A stretch of 64,000 nucleotides of DNA from Flavobacterium potami (lineage in GTDB: Bacteria; Bacteroidota; Bacteroidia; Flavobacteriales; Flavobacteriaceae), in assembly GCF_020026915.1 (NCBI RefSeq), contig NZ_JAINUY010000001.1:992001-1056000 (forward strand). The letters run 5' to 3'. Below the pieces are notes generated by a model, which saw only the letters and a program-made list of their open reading frames with translations, did not search any database and was not told where the DNA came from. Shown here in pieces: positions 53,324-61,889 of this stretch. The translations under genes and the position numbers were made by a program. Numbering within the stretch: position 1 is the stretch's first letter; every line of letters begins with the position of its first letter.

Positions 53324-53638
53324 TTAGAGCTTTCCCTTCAAATGCAATCTATGTAAAATTTCAGATTTCAATAAACCGCTGCCGCCACCAAAATGTTCAA
53401 TAACTTCAACATCTGGCTGGTGTTTGATGCAAAAAGAAGTAAACTCTTTTTCGACATGATTTTCGATTGCAGAACTCAAAAGAACGATGTCTATTTTGTG
53501 GTTTAAAAAGTATTCTTGGGCTTCTTTTTCATTGTTAAAAGACACACCATTCCAGTTTTCATCTGCATTTACAAGACGAAGTAAAATAGCTAGAATAGCT
53601 TCGTTTTTTCCGAGTAACAAAAATTCAAGAGTTTTCAT
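53324..53638 (-). CDS. Small receiver-like protein of unknown function
   Basis: 104 residues from the ATG at 53638. It begins MKTLEFLLLGKNEAILAILL, then KIDIVLLSSAIENHVEKEFT, and ends FGGGSGLLKSEILHRLHLK. The alternating strands recall a Rossmann-like or receiver fold, but the phosphoacceptor Asp is missing (ILLSS instead). The frame extends upstream to 53719 with a Cys/Phe-rich leader that does not look real. Probably in one unit with the 2H gene. Confidence 0.65.
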   Translation of the reverse strand: MKTLEFLLLGKNEAILAILLRLVNADENWNGVSFNNEKEAQEYFLNHKIDIVLLSSAIENHVEKEFTSFCIKHQPDVEVIEHFGGGSGLLKSEILHRLHLKGKL

Positions 53639-53939
53639 AACATTTGATTTATTGTGAAATATACATATTTGTAGCTGATAATTTCCTTTACAAAAATAAA
53701 ATTCAGGAAAACAAACCAACTTAATCTAGGATAAGAAATAGCATTTTTTTGAATGATTTCATCTCTTCTTGTAATTTTTGTAATTTTTATTTTGAGAATA
53801 TTTTGTTAAAGTTGAAAAGCTAAATATTTGTAAAACAAAAAAATAACGTTTTTAAGAACATTTTTTTCCTAAAGATGAGGAAAACCGTAAGGTAATAGCT
53901 TGTTAGGATTTTAATTTTGCCCTGTAGAAATTTAAAAAC

Positions 53940-53970
53940 GATGGCATTCTTTGCCTTTTTAGATGCCATC
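53940..53970 (-). terminator. Hairpin downstream of the PchR-like gene
   Basis: GATGGCAT and ATGCCATC form a perfect 8-bp stem around 15 nt. On the minus strand GTTTTTAAATT follows. It lies in the gene-free stretch 53639-54130. Confidence 0.55.
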
Positions 53971-54082
53971 TTAAATTTTTATACTGTTTTTGGAGAAACA
54001 TTTTTTTAGAATTGAATTTGACATATTCATTTGATCGTGGGTAATTGTATAACGTTTGCTATACATTAATGTCTAAATTTTT

Positions 54083-54125
54083 AAAGGTTTTAAGATTAAG
54101 TCGACGGACCTAATTTTAAAACCTT
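54083..54125 (-). terminator. Hairpin/terminator next to the PchR-like gene
   Basis: AAAGGTTTTA at 54083 pairs with TAAAACCTTT at 54116-54125, with an inner TAATCTT-like stem. It is 6 nt from the stop at 54131, so it most likely terminates that transcript. Confidence 0.6.
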
Positions 54126-54130
54126 TTTTT

Positions 54131-55162
54131 TTAGAATAGAAGTGTAAGTCCAATTAACCAAAATTTTATGATGTCGGTGTTGAGTTTGAATTTTTGTGGA
54201 GAAAAACCATAAAAACTTTTAAAGGCCGCCGAAAAGTGTGAAACATCTTTATAGCCACATTTGTACGCCGCTTCGGTTACAGTCGCTTTTTTGTTTTGAA
54301 ACAATTCTTTAGCATGTTCCATTCTTAATTTTATGATGTAGCTTTTGACCGTTGTGCCAAAGCAAGCTTTAAATCCTTTTTTTAATTTGAATTCATTTAG
54401 TGAAATAAGTCTTGAAAGTTCTGGTAGAGTAGGTGTGTTTCGATAATCTTTGTCTAGTATTTTTTTTGCTTCTAATAATTTGTTGTAATCCTCTTCATCA
54501 ATTTTTTCTTCTAACGGTGGTTTGAGATTTATCGCTTCCAACTGATAGATTAAAAGTTCCTTGATTTTACTTTCAATGTAAATTCGTTTTAATGCACCTT
54601 GTCGTGTACAGCTTTTAATTTCGTGTGTAACCCATTGAATGGCTGGAGTAAAAGGAAGGTATTTTGATGTTAGATAGCTGGATTGTTTGTTTAAAATATT
54701 TTTTGAAAATTTTTCATGTAATTGCCAGTCTTCATTTATAATGTTATAATAAAACTCTTTTGAAAGAATTATGGATAGATAGTTAATTTGGGTAAAAGCA
54801 GGGACATTAAAAGTAGCTTTAAAATTGTCAGTGTAAAAAATATTATGCGTATTTTCTTTAGAATATTTGTCTCCTTCCAATTGATCGATCTTTGTTTCTA
54901 CATTGCCGCTGTATGTAAAATTCATTATTACAGATTCCTCATCAATTTCAAAAATAATAGTTTTTGGGGTTGAGTAATACATCTGAGTTTCCAATACAAC
55001 CAAGCCTTCTGTAATTAAATGTCGGCTGGTTATCTTTTCTGAATCTGCGTTTTCAATCTTTATATTTTCTTCTGTTAGAATACTTTTTGGGTAATATTTA
55101 TCTCCAATTTTGATTTTAATTATTGGCGTTTCTGGCGTTAAAAGTGTGGCTTCGATTTTCAA
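54131..55162 (-). CDS. PchR-like AraC-family regulator of the iron/haem receptor
   Basis: 343 residues. The C-terminal AraC domain has LPELSRLISLNEFKLKKGFK and VTEAAYKCGYKDVSHFSAAF, then SPQKFKLN. The N-terminal ~230 residues (KIKIGDKYYPKSILTEENIK, GNVETKIDQLEGDKYSKENT) form the ligand-sensing part of a PchR-like protein, a class that senses siderophore or haem. It diverges from the TonB receptor gene with 107 bp between them, the usual arrangement for a receptor and its regulator. The upper part of its start region is A+T-rich. Confidence 0.9.
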   Translation of the reverse strand: MKIEATLLTPETPIIKIKIGDKYYPKSILTEENIKIENADSEKITSRHLITEGLVVLETQMYYSTPKTIIFEIDEESVIMNFTYSGNVETKIDQLEGDKYSKENTHNIFYTDNFKATFNVPAFTQINYLSIILSKEFYYNIINEDWQLHEKFSKNILNKQSSYLTSKYLPFTPAIQWVTHEIKSCTRQGALKRIYIESKIKELLIYQLEAINLKPPLEEKIDEEDYNKLLEAKKILDKDYRNTPTLPELSRLISLNEFKLKKGFKACFGTTVKSYIIKLRMEHAKELFQNKKATVTEAAYKCGYKDVSHFSAAFKSFYGFSPQKFKLNTDIIKFWLIGLTLLF

Positions 55163-55249
55163 AATTTAATCCGTTTTTACAAAATAATAATCCGTTTTTC
55201 CCTATCTTTTTTATAATGGTTGATGGTACTTTTGCGGCAAAGTTATTTA

Positions 55250-55264
55250 TAATTAGTCTAATTA
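55250..55264. promoter_or_regulatory. Candidate iron-responsive operator before the TonB receptor
   Basis: TAATTAG-T-CTAATTA is a perfect 7-1-7 inverted repeat, in the form of Fur- or DtxR-like boxes of Flavobacteria. It lies 5 nt before the start of the TonB receptor gene and between it and the divergent AraC gene. Proof of the binding protein is lacking. Confidence 0.5.
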
Positions 55265-55269
55265 AAGAT

Positions 55270-57663
55270 ATGTCAGCTCAAAAATTTTTAAATTTTATTT
55301 TATTTTTCTTCTTTACGTTCTTATCATTTTCTCAGCAAAATCAAGGGGTTACGGTCACTGGGCAAGTCATCGAAAAATCTGGTCAGACGGTTCCGTTTGC
55401 AACAGTAGTAATAGAAAAAACCGACTTAAGTATGATTTCTGACGAAAACGGAAAGTTTATTTTCAGAAATGTTAAACCAGGAAAACATACAATCAAAGTT
55501 TCTGCAATTGGTTTTTCTGGCTTTAAAAAAAGCATTGAAGTTTCAGGAACTAGTGTAAATATTCCAATTCAATTAAACAGCGAATTGCAGGAATTAGAAA
55601 ATGTATCGGTAATGGGGCGTTCGGCTGTTGATAAGGTCAATAAACAAGCTTATAACGTAACAGCTGTCGATGCAAAAAAACTGCATAACTCCACTTTAGA
55701 TCTGGCACATGCATTAGATAGGGTATCAGGTGTACGTTTTCGTGAAGCCGGAGGTGTAGGGTCTCGATCAGAATTATCGATTAATGGATTTTCGGGGAAC
55801 CAAATTAAAATTTTTATTGACGGTGTACCGATGGATAATTTTGGTTCGTCTTTTCAAATCAATAATATTCCAATTAACCTAGCTGATCGTGTAGAGGTTT
55901 ATAAGGGTGTTGTACCAATTTGGCTGGGCGGAGATGCCTTAGGAGGAGCTGTTAATATTGTAACGAATAGCAAACCTCGTACCTATGTGGATGCTTCTTA
56001 TTCCTTTGGATCATTCAATACGTTTAAAACTGCCATAAATGCTAGCTACACTTCAAAAAGTGGTTTTACCACGGAGATTAATGCATTTCAAAATTATTCG
56101 GATAATAATTACTGGGTAAATGTTGAAACTAATGATTTGGAAACTGGTAAATATTATCCAGAAACTAGAGTGCGAAGATTTCATGATAATTACCACAATG
56201 AAACTGTAATCTTTAATATCGGAATTACGGGTAAAAAATATGCCGATAAATTAATGATTGGTTTTACAGCCGGACAAAATAAGGCCGATATTCAAACCGG
56301 AGCTAGAATGGTTGCAGTATTTGGTGAAAGGTATAGACGTGGAAATACTTTAATGCCTACTTTAAAATACCAAGTAAAAGATTTGTTTACAAAAGGCTTG
56401 AATGTAGATGTAACAGGAAATTTTAATTTTGGTTATGAACAAACTGTCGATACTGTAAACAGACGATACAATTGGTTTGGGCAATATACACAAAACGCTG
56501 GACCAGGTGGAGAAGCCGGAAGATCTCTCTATAAATTTAAAAACAATAATGGAATAGCCACTTTCAACGCTACTTATGCCATAGGTGAACATCATTCGTT
56601 GTTAGTAAACAATACATTTAACACATTTGACCGCAAAGGAAGTGATGAACTTTATCCTGAGTCCGTAACGTATCAGCAGCCTGAAAAGCTACAAAAGAAT
56701 ATTTTGGCAGTTGGCTATAAGTTTGACTACAATCAAAAATGGAGTACCTCATTATTCTTAAAAAATTATGATTTAAATACTACTCTTACTAGAAGTTATA
56801 ATCCTTCTGGAAACTGGGGAGATGTTGCCTATATGGAGTTAAATAATAAATCATCTTCTTTAGGTTATGGAGGAGCAAGCAGTTATTATTTAAAACAAAA
56901 TTTACAACTAAAAGCTTCTTACGAAAAAACCTATAGGTTACCTACACCGAATGAGATTTTTGGTAATCCCAATGATAATTTACAAGGTAATAATAATTTA
57001 AAACCGGAATCGAGTAACAATATCAATGTAGGTCTTAGTTATCAAACTAGTTTTAATGATATTAATGCCTTAACATTTGATGTTAATGGTATATATCGAG
57101 ACGCTACTGATTTTATTCGTACTGAATTTAATAATAATCAGAACAAAACTGTAACTGTTAATCAAGGAAGTGTAAAAACAAAAGGTATCGATGGAGAAAT
57201 TCGATACTCTTACAAAAAGCGATTTACCTCTGGTATTAATATGACGTATCAAGATATACGTAATATGACCAAATATGAGCCAGAGCAAAATTATGTTTCC
57301 TACTACTATAAGGACAGAGTGCCTAATATTCCTTATTTATTCGGTAATCTGGACGGAACAGTTTTTTTTAATGATGTTTTTAAAAAAGGAAATAATTTGT
57401 CTGCGGGCTATAATCTTCTTTATGTACATGCTTACTATCTGTATTGGCCAAGTAGAGGAGGATCAAATGGTAAACACGATATTCCTACACAGCTTAAGCA
57501 TGATTTAAACTTGGTTTACACAATGGCCAATGGAAAGTATAACATTGCTTTAGAGTGTCAAAACTTATTGGATAATGAACTTATGGATAATTTTTCACTT
57601 CAAAAACCTAGTCGTGCTTTTTATCTAAAGTTTAGATACTTCTTTAACAAATCGAACAAATAA
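55270..57663 (+). CDS. TonB-dependent outer membrane receptor
   Basis: 797 residues from the ATG at 55270. The signal peptide (SAQKFLNFILFFFFTFLSFSQ) is followed by a carboxypeptidase-regulatory-like domain (GQVIEKSGQTVPFATVVIEK, GKHTIKVSAIGFSGFKKS), the plug (GVRFREAGGVGSRSELSING, IKIFIDGVPMDNFGSS, VPIWLGGDALGGAVNIVTNS) and a 22-strand barrel ending in FYLKFRYFFNK. The upstream open frame (from 55123) lacks a signal peptide. With the PchR-like regulator and DUF4374/PepSY neighbours it probably imports ferric siderophore or haem. Confidence 0.93.
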   Translation: MSAQKFLNFILFFFFTFLSFSQQNQGVTVTGQVIEKSGQTVPFATVVIEKTDLSMISDENGKFIFRNVKPGKHTIKVSAIGFSGFKKSIEVSGTSVNIPIQLNSELQELENVSVMGRSAVDKVNKQAYNVTAVDAKKLHNSTLDLAHALDRVSGVRFREAGGVGSRSELSINGFSGNQIKIFIDGVPMDNFGSSFQINNIPINLADRVEVYKGVVPIWLGGDALGGAVNIVTNSKPRTYVDASYSFGSFNTFKTAINASYTSKSGFTTEINAFQNYSDNNYWVNVETNDLETGKYYPETRVRRFHDNYHNETVIFNIGITGKKYADKLMIGFTAGQNKADIQTGARMVAVFGERYRRGNTLMPTLKYQVKDLFTKGLNVDVTGNFNFGYEQTVDTVNRRYNWFGQYTQNAGPGGEAGRSLYKFKNNNGIATFNATYAIGEHHSLLVNNTFNTFDRKGSDELYPESVTYQQPEKLQKNILAVGYKFDYNQKWSTSLFLKNYDLNTTLTRSYNPSGNWGDVAYMELNNKSSSLGYGGASSYYLKQNLQLKASYEKTYRLPTPNEIFGNPNDNLQGNNNLKPESSNNINVGLSYQTSFNDINALTFDVNGIYRDATDFIRTEFNNNQNKTVTVNQGSVKTKGIDGEIRYSYKKRFTSGINMTYQDIRNMTKYEPEQNYVSYYYKDRVPNIPYLFGNLDGTVFFNDVFKKGNNLSAGYNLLYVHAYYLYWPSRGGSNGKHDIPTQLKHDLNLVYTMANGKYNIALECQNLLDNELMDNFSLQKPSRAFYLKFRYFFNKSNK

Positions 57664-57686
57664 TCTTAATATAAATTTAAATACTT

Positions 57687-58925
57687 ATGAAAACAATTAC
57701 CAAATTACCTTTACTGTTAGCAGCATTTGCTTTCACTTTTGCTTCATGTGAGAGTAATGACGATAAAAATGAAGGAGCTAGTGGAGAAACAGGAAAATCA
57801 AAATATATAGTTACCGTTTCTACAGGAGCAACAGGAGTAGCAGATTATTTATTAACTGCTGACGACGTTACAAAGGGATCAATTACCACAGCAGGAAACG
57901 GATTAGAACAAGACGGTACTTATCGTTATTATTTAGCAACGCAAAACAAATTTTTTAGTTTCCTTTACGGTCAAGGAAATCCGGGAGCTGTTACTACTTA
58001 TGGATTAACTGCGAATGGAGATTTAACTAAAACTTCAAATTTCCAAGCAGAGACCGTACAAGTTTTTGCACCAGTTAACAAAGATATTTTAATGGTAAAA
58101 GTACCTAGAAGTGGTGCTTCCATTTCTTATATGTATAAAGTGGATACCGATCAGTCCGTACTTACAGGAACTGTATCACAAGATACTAGACTTTTAGTTG
58201 GAAATAAAAATCCAGATTTAGCTGAAAGAGCTCATTTTACTTGGGCGACTCAGGTGGGAGATAAAGTATTTATGCCATATATGAAAATTAATGGTATTGC
58301 TCCAGATACTTTTGGATCAAGACATCCTGATAGTACTTGGGTAGCTGTATATAGTTATCCTGATTTAAAATTAGAAAAAGTAATCAAAGATAACCGTACA
58401 AGTTACTTAGGAGCTTATTTTACTAATGGATTGTTTCAAGATGAAAAAGGAGATGCTTATGGGTTTTCTGGAGCTATCGGAACTGCTAATAACGTAGTAA
58501 CTTCTACAAAACCTTCGGCTGTTGTTAGAATTAATAAAGGTACTACAGAATTTGATAAATCGTACTTCTTTAATGTTCAGGAAAAATCAGGAGGTTACAA
58601 AATTTCTTCAACAAGTTATATCTCAAATGGTAAGTTCTTATTGTTAATGTACGGAACTCCAGGAACTAATTCCGGAGCTGTTAAATTAGCTGTTGCTGAT
58701 GTGTACAACCAAACCTTTAAATGGGTTACTGGTATGCCAGAAGTATTAACAAGTGCTACTACTCGTTATAATATTGCAACAGAAGACGGAAATTCAGCTG
58801 TTCTTGGTGTAAATACTCCAAATGGAAACTGGATTTACACTATCAACGGTTCAACTGCTGCAGCGATACAAGGTATGAAAGTTGAAGGTGGTCAAATTAC
58901 GGCTATCCAGAAATTAAAATACTAA
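57687..58925 (+). CDS. DUF4374 lipoprotein
   Basis: 412 residues. MKTITKLPLLLAAFAFTFASC has a lipobox (Cys21), then ESNDDKNEGASGETGKSK. The body is beta-rich and probably a propeller: YIVTVSTGATGVADYLLTAD, HPDSTWVAVYSYPDLKLEKV, ALYTINGSTAAAIQGMK. DUF4374 proteins are linked to TonB receptors with PepSY proteins in iron/haem import units of Bacteroidota. It lies 23 bp after the receptor stop in the same direction and is exported to the periplasm or cell surface. Confidence 0.9.
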   Translation: MKTITKLPLLLAAFAFTFASCESNDDKNEGASGETGKSKYIVTVSTGATGVADYLLTADDVTKGSITTAGNGLEQDGTYRYYLATQNKFFSFLYGQGNPGAVTTYGLTANGDLTKTSNFQAETVQVFAPVNKDILMVKVPRSGASISYMYKVDTDQSVLTGTVSQDTRLLVGNKNPDLAERAHFTWATQVGDKVFMPYMKINGIAPDTFGSRHPDSTWVAVYSYPDLKLEKVIKDNRTSYLGAYFTNGLFQDEKGDAYGFSGAIGTANNVVTSTKPSAVVRINKGTTEFDKSYFFNVQEKSGGYKISSTSYISNGKFLLLMYGTPGTNSGAVKLAVADVYNQTFKWVTGMPEVLTSATTRYNIATEDGNSAVLGVNTPNGNWIYTINGSTAAAIQGMKVEGGQITAIQKLKY

Positions 58926-58935
58926 TATTTTTTTG

Positions 58936-58965
58936 CCGTAAGTCCTTTTTTATAGGGACTTACGG
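58936..58965 (+). terminator. Intra-operon terminator or attenuator
   Basis: CCGTAAGTCC and GGACTTACGG form a perfect 10-bp stem with a 10-nt loop, followed by TTTTCTT. It lies between DUF4374 and the PepSY gene, so it may lower expression of the last gene. Confidence 0.75.
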
Positions 58966-58998
58966 TTTTCTTATTTATCCTATTTATCTATTCCAATT

Positions 58999-60456
58999 AT
59001 GTTTTCTTTTTCAAAACCAAAACCTAATACCCCAAAGAAAAAAAGTAAAAAGTCGCTTTTTAAGCGAGTTATGGCCTGGCTGCATTTATGGCTAGGTTTA
59101 GCCTCTGGAATTATTGTAGTAATTGTCAGTTTAACAGGCTGCATTTATGTTTTCGAAAATGAAATTAAAGATTTTATTGAAGACTGGCGTTTTGTAAAAC
59201 CTCAGGAAAAAGCATTTTTATTGCCATCGCAATTGGTTTCGATTGCTGATAAAAAAATGAAAGACAAAAAAGCTACAAGCGTGACTTTTGGTGCAAAAGA
59301 TGAAGCGGCGATTGTAGGGTATTTTGTGGAGAAAAAAGAAGGCGGTGAAAAAGGCGGTAGAGGAGAAAAAGGCGGAAACAAAAGAAGTGAAAGAAAAAAG
59401 GATTTCGCTAAAAATGATGGTGAAAAGGCAAAATCAGAAGTAAAATCTCAAGGAAAACCCGGACAAAAAGGAAAGGGGAAAGGAAAAGAAGAGAAACGCA
59501 AGGGCGGAAGAAGATCTGGAACTTTTATAAGTGTTTACATGAATCCGTATACGGGAGAAATATTGAACGTAAAAACTTTTTCAAGAGGAGATTCGCCAGA
59601 TTTTTTCAGATGGATATTGAATGGACACCGTGCTTTGTGGCTTCCTTATGATATTGGAAGACCAATCGTAGGAGTTGCAGTACTGATTTTTGTTGTCTTG
59701 TTGATTTCAGGTATCGTTTTATGGTGGCCAACAAAATGGATTAAATCTATTATTGATAAAAGTTTTAAAATTAAATGGGATGCCAGTTTTAAACGTGTTA
59801 ATTATGATATGCATAATGTATTTGGTTTTTACAGCTGTATATTCTTGTTTTTTATAGCTGTAACAGGCTTAGTGTGGAGTTTTGGATGGTGGAGTAAATC
59901 ATTGTATTGGGTAACATCTGGAGGAAAACCGCTGACTGAGAATCGCGAATCTCCAAAATCGGATACAACTAATGTTAAGGAATTCAATATTACTACAGCA
60001 GATAAAGTTTTATTGAATTTAAGAAAAGAAAATCCGCAGGCATCTGGAATTTTAATTAGTATTCCCGGAAAACCTGCAGATCCAATAGGTGCTTTTGTTT
60101 ATAAACAAAAACACACCTTTTACAATATGGATCGATATAGTTATGATCAGCAGAGTCTGAAAGAAATCTCAATCAAAACACCTTTTTCAGGAAAATATAT
60201 CGAAGCCAATATTCCGGACAAAATCCGTCGTATGAATTATGATATTCATGTAGGAAGTGTTTTGGGACTAACAGGAAAAATTATTGCATTTTTTGCCAGT
60301 TTAATTTCAGCAAGTTTGCCAATTACAGGATTCATTATCTGGTGGGGAAAACAGAAATTTGGTAAAAAGAAACCTGCTGCAAAGCCAAAAGTAGCAAGTA
60401 AAGCAATTCCTGTTTCTAAATTGAAAAACATAGCAGAACAAGAAGTTACTGCTTAA
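58999..60456 (+). CDS. PepSY-TM membrane protein (iron-regulated, ferric-reductase-like)
   Basis: 485 residues. Transmembrane helices are at ~27-50, 222-243, 273-297 and near 420-445. Conserved His lie in LHLWLGL (29), NGHRALW (210), DMHNVFGFY (near 272) and DIHVGSVLGL (near 416), which may bind haem. Between helix 1 and helix 2 a ~60-residue insert (residues 112-172) is almost only Gly, Lys, Glu and Arg. Such PepSY_TM proteins are linked to siderophore or haem iron reduction in the inner membrane. It is the third gene of the TonB receptor operon, 73 bp after DUF4374. Confidence 0.9.
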   Translation: MFSFSKPKPNTPKKKSKKSLFKRVMAWLHLWLGLASGIIVVIVSLTGCIYVFENEIKDFIEDWRFVKPQEKAFLLPSQLVSIADKKMKDKKATSVTFGAKDEAAIVGYFVEKKEGGEKGGRGEKGGNKRSERKKDFAKNDGEKAKSEVKSQGKPGQKGKGKGKEEKRKGGRRSGTFISVYMNPYTGEILNVKTFSRGDSPDFFRWILNGHRALWLPYDIGRPIVGVAVLIFVVLLISGIVLWWPTKWIKSIIDKSFKIKWDASFKRVNYDMHNVFGFYSCIFLFFIAVTGLVWSFGWWSKSLYWVTSGGKPLTENRESPKSDTTNVKEFNITTADKVLLNLRKENPQASGILISIPGKPADPIGAFVYKQKHTFYNMDRYSYDQQSLKEISIKTPFSGKYIEANIPDKIRRMNYDIHVGSVLGLTGKIIAFFASLISASLPITGFIIWWGKQKFGKKKPAAKPKVASKAIPVSKLKNIAEQEVTA

Positions 60457-60507
60457 AAATAGTAAACTGGTTTTTAATTCCTTTTCGTTTTTTTTTTTTT
60501 TGATCAA

Positions 60508-60535
60508 AAGGCAAAACTTTTTCAAGTTTTGCCTT
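60508..60535. terminator. Bidirectional Rho-independent terminator
   Basis: AAGGCAAAACTT and AAGTTTTGCCTT form a perfect 12-bp stem with a 4-nt loop, flanked by T-runs on both strands' 3' sides. It ends both the PepSY gene (plus) and the esterase gene (minus, stop at 60543). Confidence 0.92.
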
Positions 60536-60542
60536 CTTTTTT

Positions 60543-61481
60543 TTAATTGTAGCCGTTTGCTTTAAGCCATTCGATGCAATCTCTTGTCCAGAATTTACTC
60601 GTATCATTTACACCCAAACCAAAACCGTGACCTCCTTTTTCATATAAATGTAACTCGGCTGTAACTCCATTTTTCTTTAAAGCCAAATAGTAATTGATGC
60701 TATTTTCAGGTATAACAACAGTATCATCCGTGGCATGAATTAAAAAGGTTGGTGGTGTTTGAGATGTAACTTTCTTTTCGTTTGAAAATGAATTTATTAA
60801 CTCTTGCGAAGGATTGTTTCCTAATAAATTAGTTTGTGAGCCTTTATGAGTGATATTGTTTTCCATTGAAATTACAGGATAAATCAAAAGCGAAAAATCG
60901 GGTCTAGCGCTTACTTTATAAGCAGATTCATAGACTTTATCATCATAATGCGTTGATGCCGTCGCAGCTAAATGACCTCCTGCTGAAAATCCTAGAATTC
61001 CAATTTTTTTCGGATCAATATTCCATTTTGAAGCATTTTGTCTGACATAACGAATAGCTTCCTGTGCATCTTGTAACGGACCAACATTTTTATTTTTCAT
61101 TGTAATGTCAGTTGGCATACGGTATTTCAACACAAAAGCAGTAATTCCTAAACTGTTAAACCACTCTGCTACTTTTGTTCCTTCCTTATCAAAAGCTAAA
61201 TGAGTATAACCTCCACCAGGACATATAATTACAGCAGTCTGATTGGGTTTGTTATCTTTTGGAATGTGAATGCTTAAAGTGGGTACAGAAACTTGACTGG
61301 TACTTTGTACTTTCCCATCTTTTAATTCTGGTTTTTCATTATAATTGGAAGCTTTAATTTCGTCAGGAATTTTGTTCCAAAGCGGAACTGTTTGATTTTG
61401 TGCATTTACACTGAATATTCCTGAAAAAAGAAGAAAACTCAATGTTATTCTTCTGTAAAATTCTTTTTTGTTATTTTTCAA
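60543..61481 (-). CDS. Secreted alpha/beta-hydrolase (carbohydrate esterase-like)
   Basis: 312 residues. The signal peptide ends near SVNAQ (residue ~28). VIICPGGGYTHLAFDKEG gives the oxyanion HGG-like loop (PGGGY), GFSAGGHLAATA holds the nucleophile Ser (GxSxG), and the acid lies in HATDDTVVIP with His in GGHGFGLG. This is the BD-FAE/acetyl-xylan-esterase-like group that removes acetyl or feruloyl groups from plant polysaccharides. It is next to an uronate transporter and kduI, so pectin is a plausible substrate. Confidence 0.9.
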   Translation of the reverse strand: MKNNKKEFYRRITLSFLLFSGIFSVNAQNQTVPLWNKIPDEIKASNYNEKPELKDGKVQSTSQVSVPTLSIHIPKDNKPNQTAVIICPGGGYTHLAFDKEGTKVAEWFNSLGITAFVLKYRMPTDITMKNKNVGPLQDAQEAIRYVRQNASKWNIDPKKIGILGFSAGGHLAATASTHYDDKVYESAYKVSARPDFSLLIYPVISMENNITHKGSQTNLLGNNPSQELINSFSNEKKVTSQTPPTFLIHATDDTVVIPENSINYYLALKKNGVTAELHLYEKGGHGFGLGVNDTSKFWTRDCIEWLKANGYN

Positions 61482-61735
61482 TTTGATATTTAATTAGTTG
61501 TTTTACAATGGTTTATTTTTACTTGTTGTAATAAATGTAACTGGGTTTAACGAGAATTAAAAATACTCGGAATTGCATTAAAAAATTAATGTTTTAAGTA
61601 CAATTTTACCCCATAAAAAGGATGAATTTCACCTATAACCTTTTAACAAATATATTGTTTAATGTGTAATTTTGTATTCTTTTTTTTATGTAATCTATTA
61701 ATTTAAATAGTTAAAATAATTTTTTATATAATTAA

Positions 61736-61780
61736 TTTGGATTGTAGAGATTAAAAACTATATTTGTGCAATCGATTACA
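61736..61780 (+). promoter_or_regulatory. Promoter with LacI-type operator for the MFS gene
   Basis: TTTG (61736-61739), a 19-nt gap, TATATTTG (61759-61766), then TGCAATCGATTACA (61767-61780), a near-palindrome. A second copy of the operator is at 63428-63441. The operator abuts the -7 box. The rest of the 408-bp gap upstream shows no other feature. Confidence 0.75.
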
Positions 61781-61889
61781 TTGTTTCTGTTTGAAGGTGT
61801 TAATTTGTTGATTTTAATATTTTTAAACAGAGTCAATTGTTTTTTATTAGTATTACCAAAAATTACAAAACTATAATACCAAACTTACT

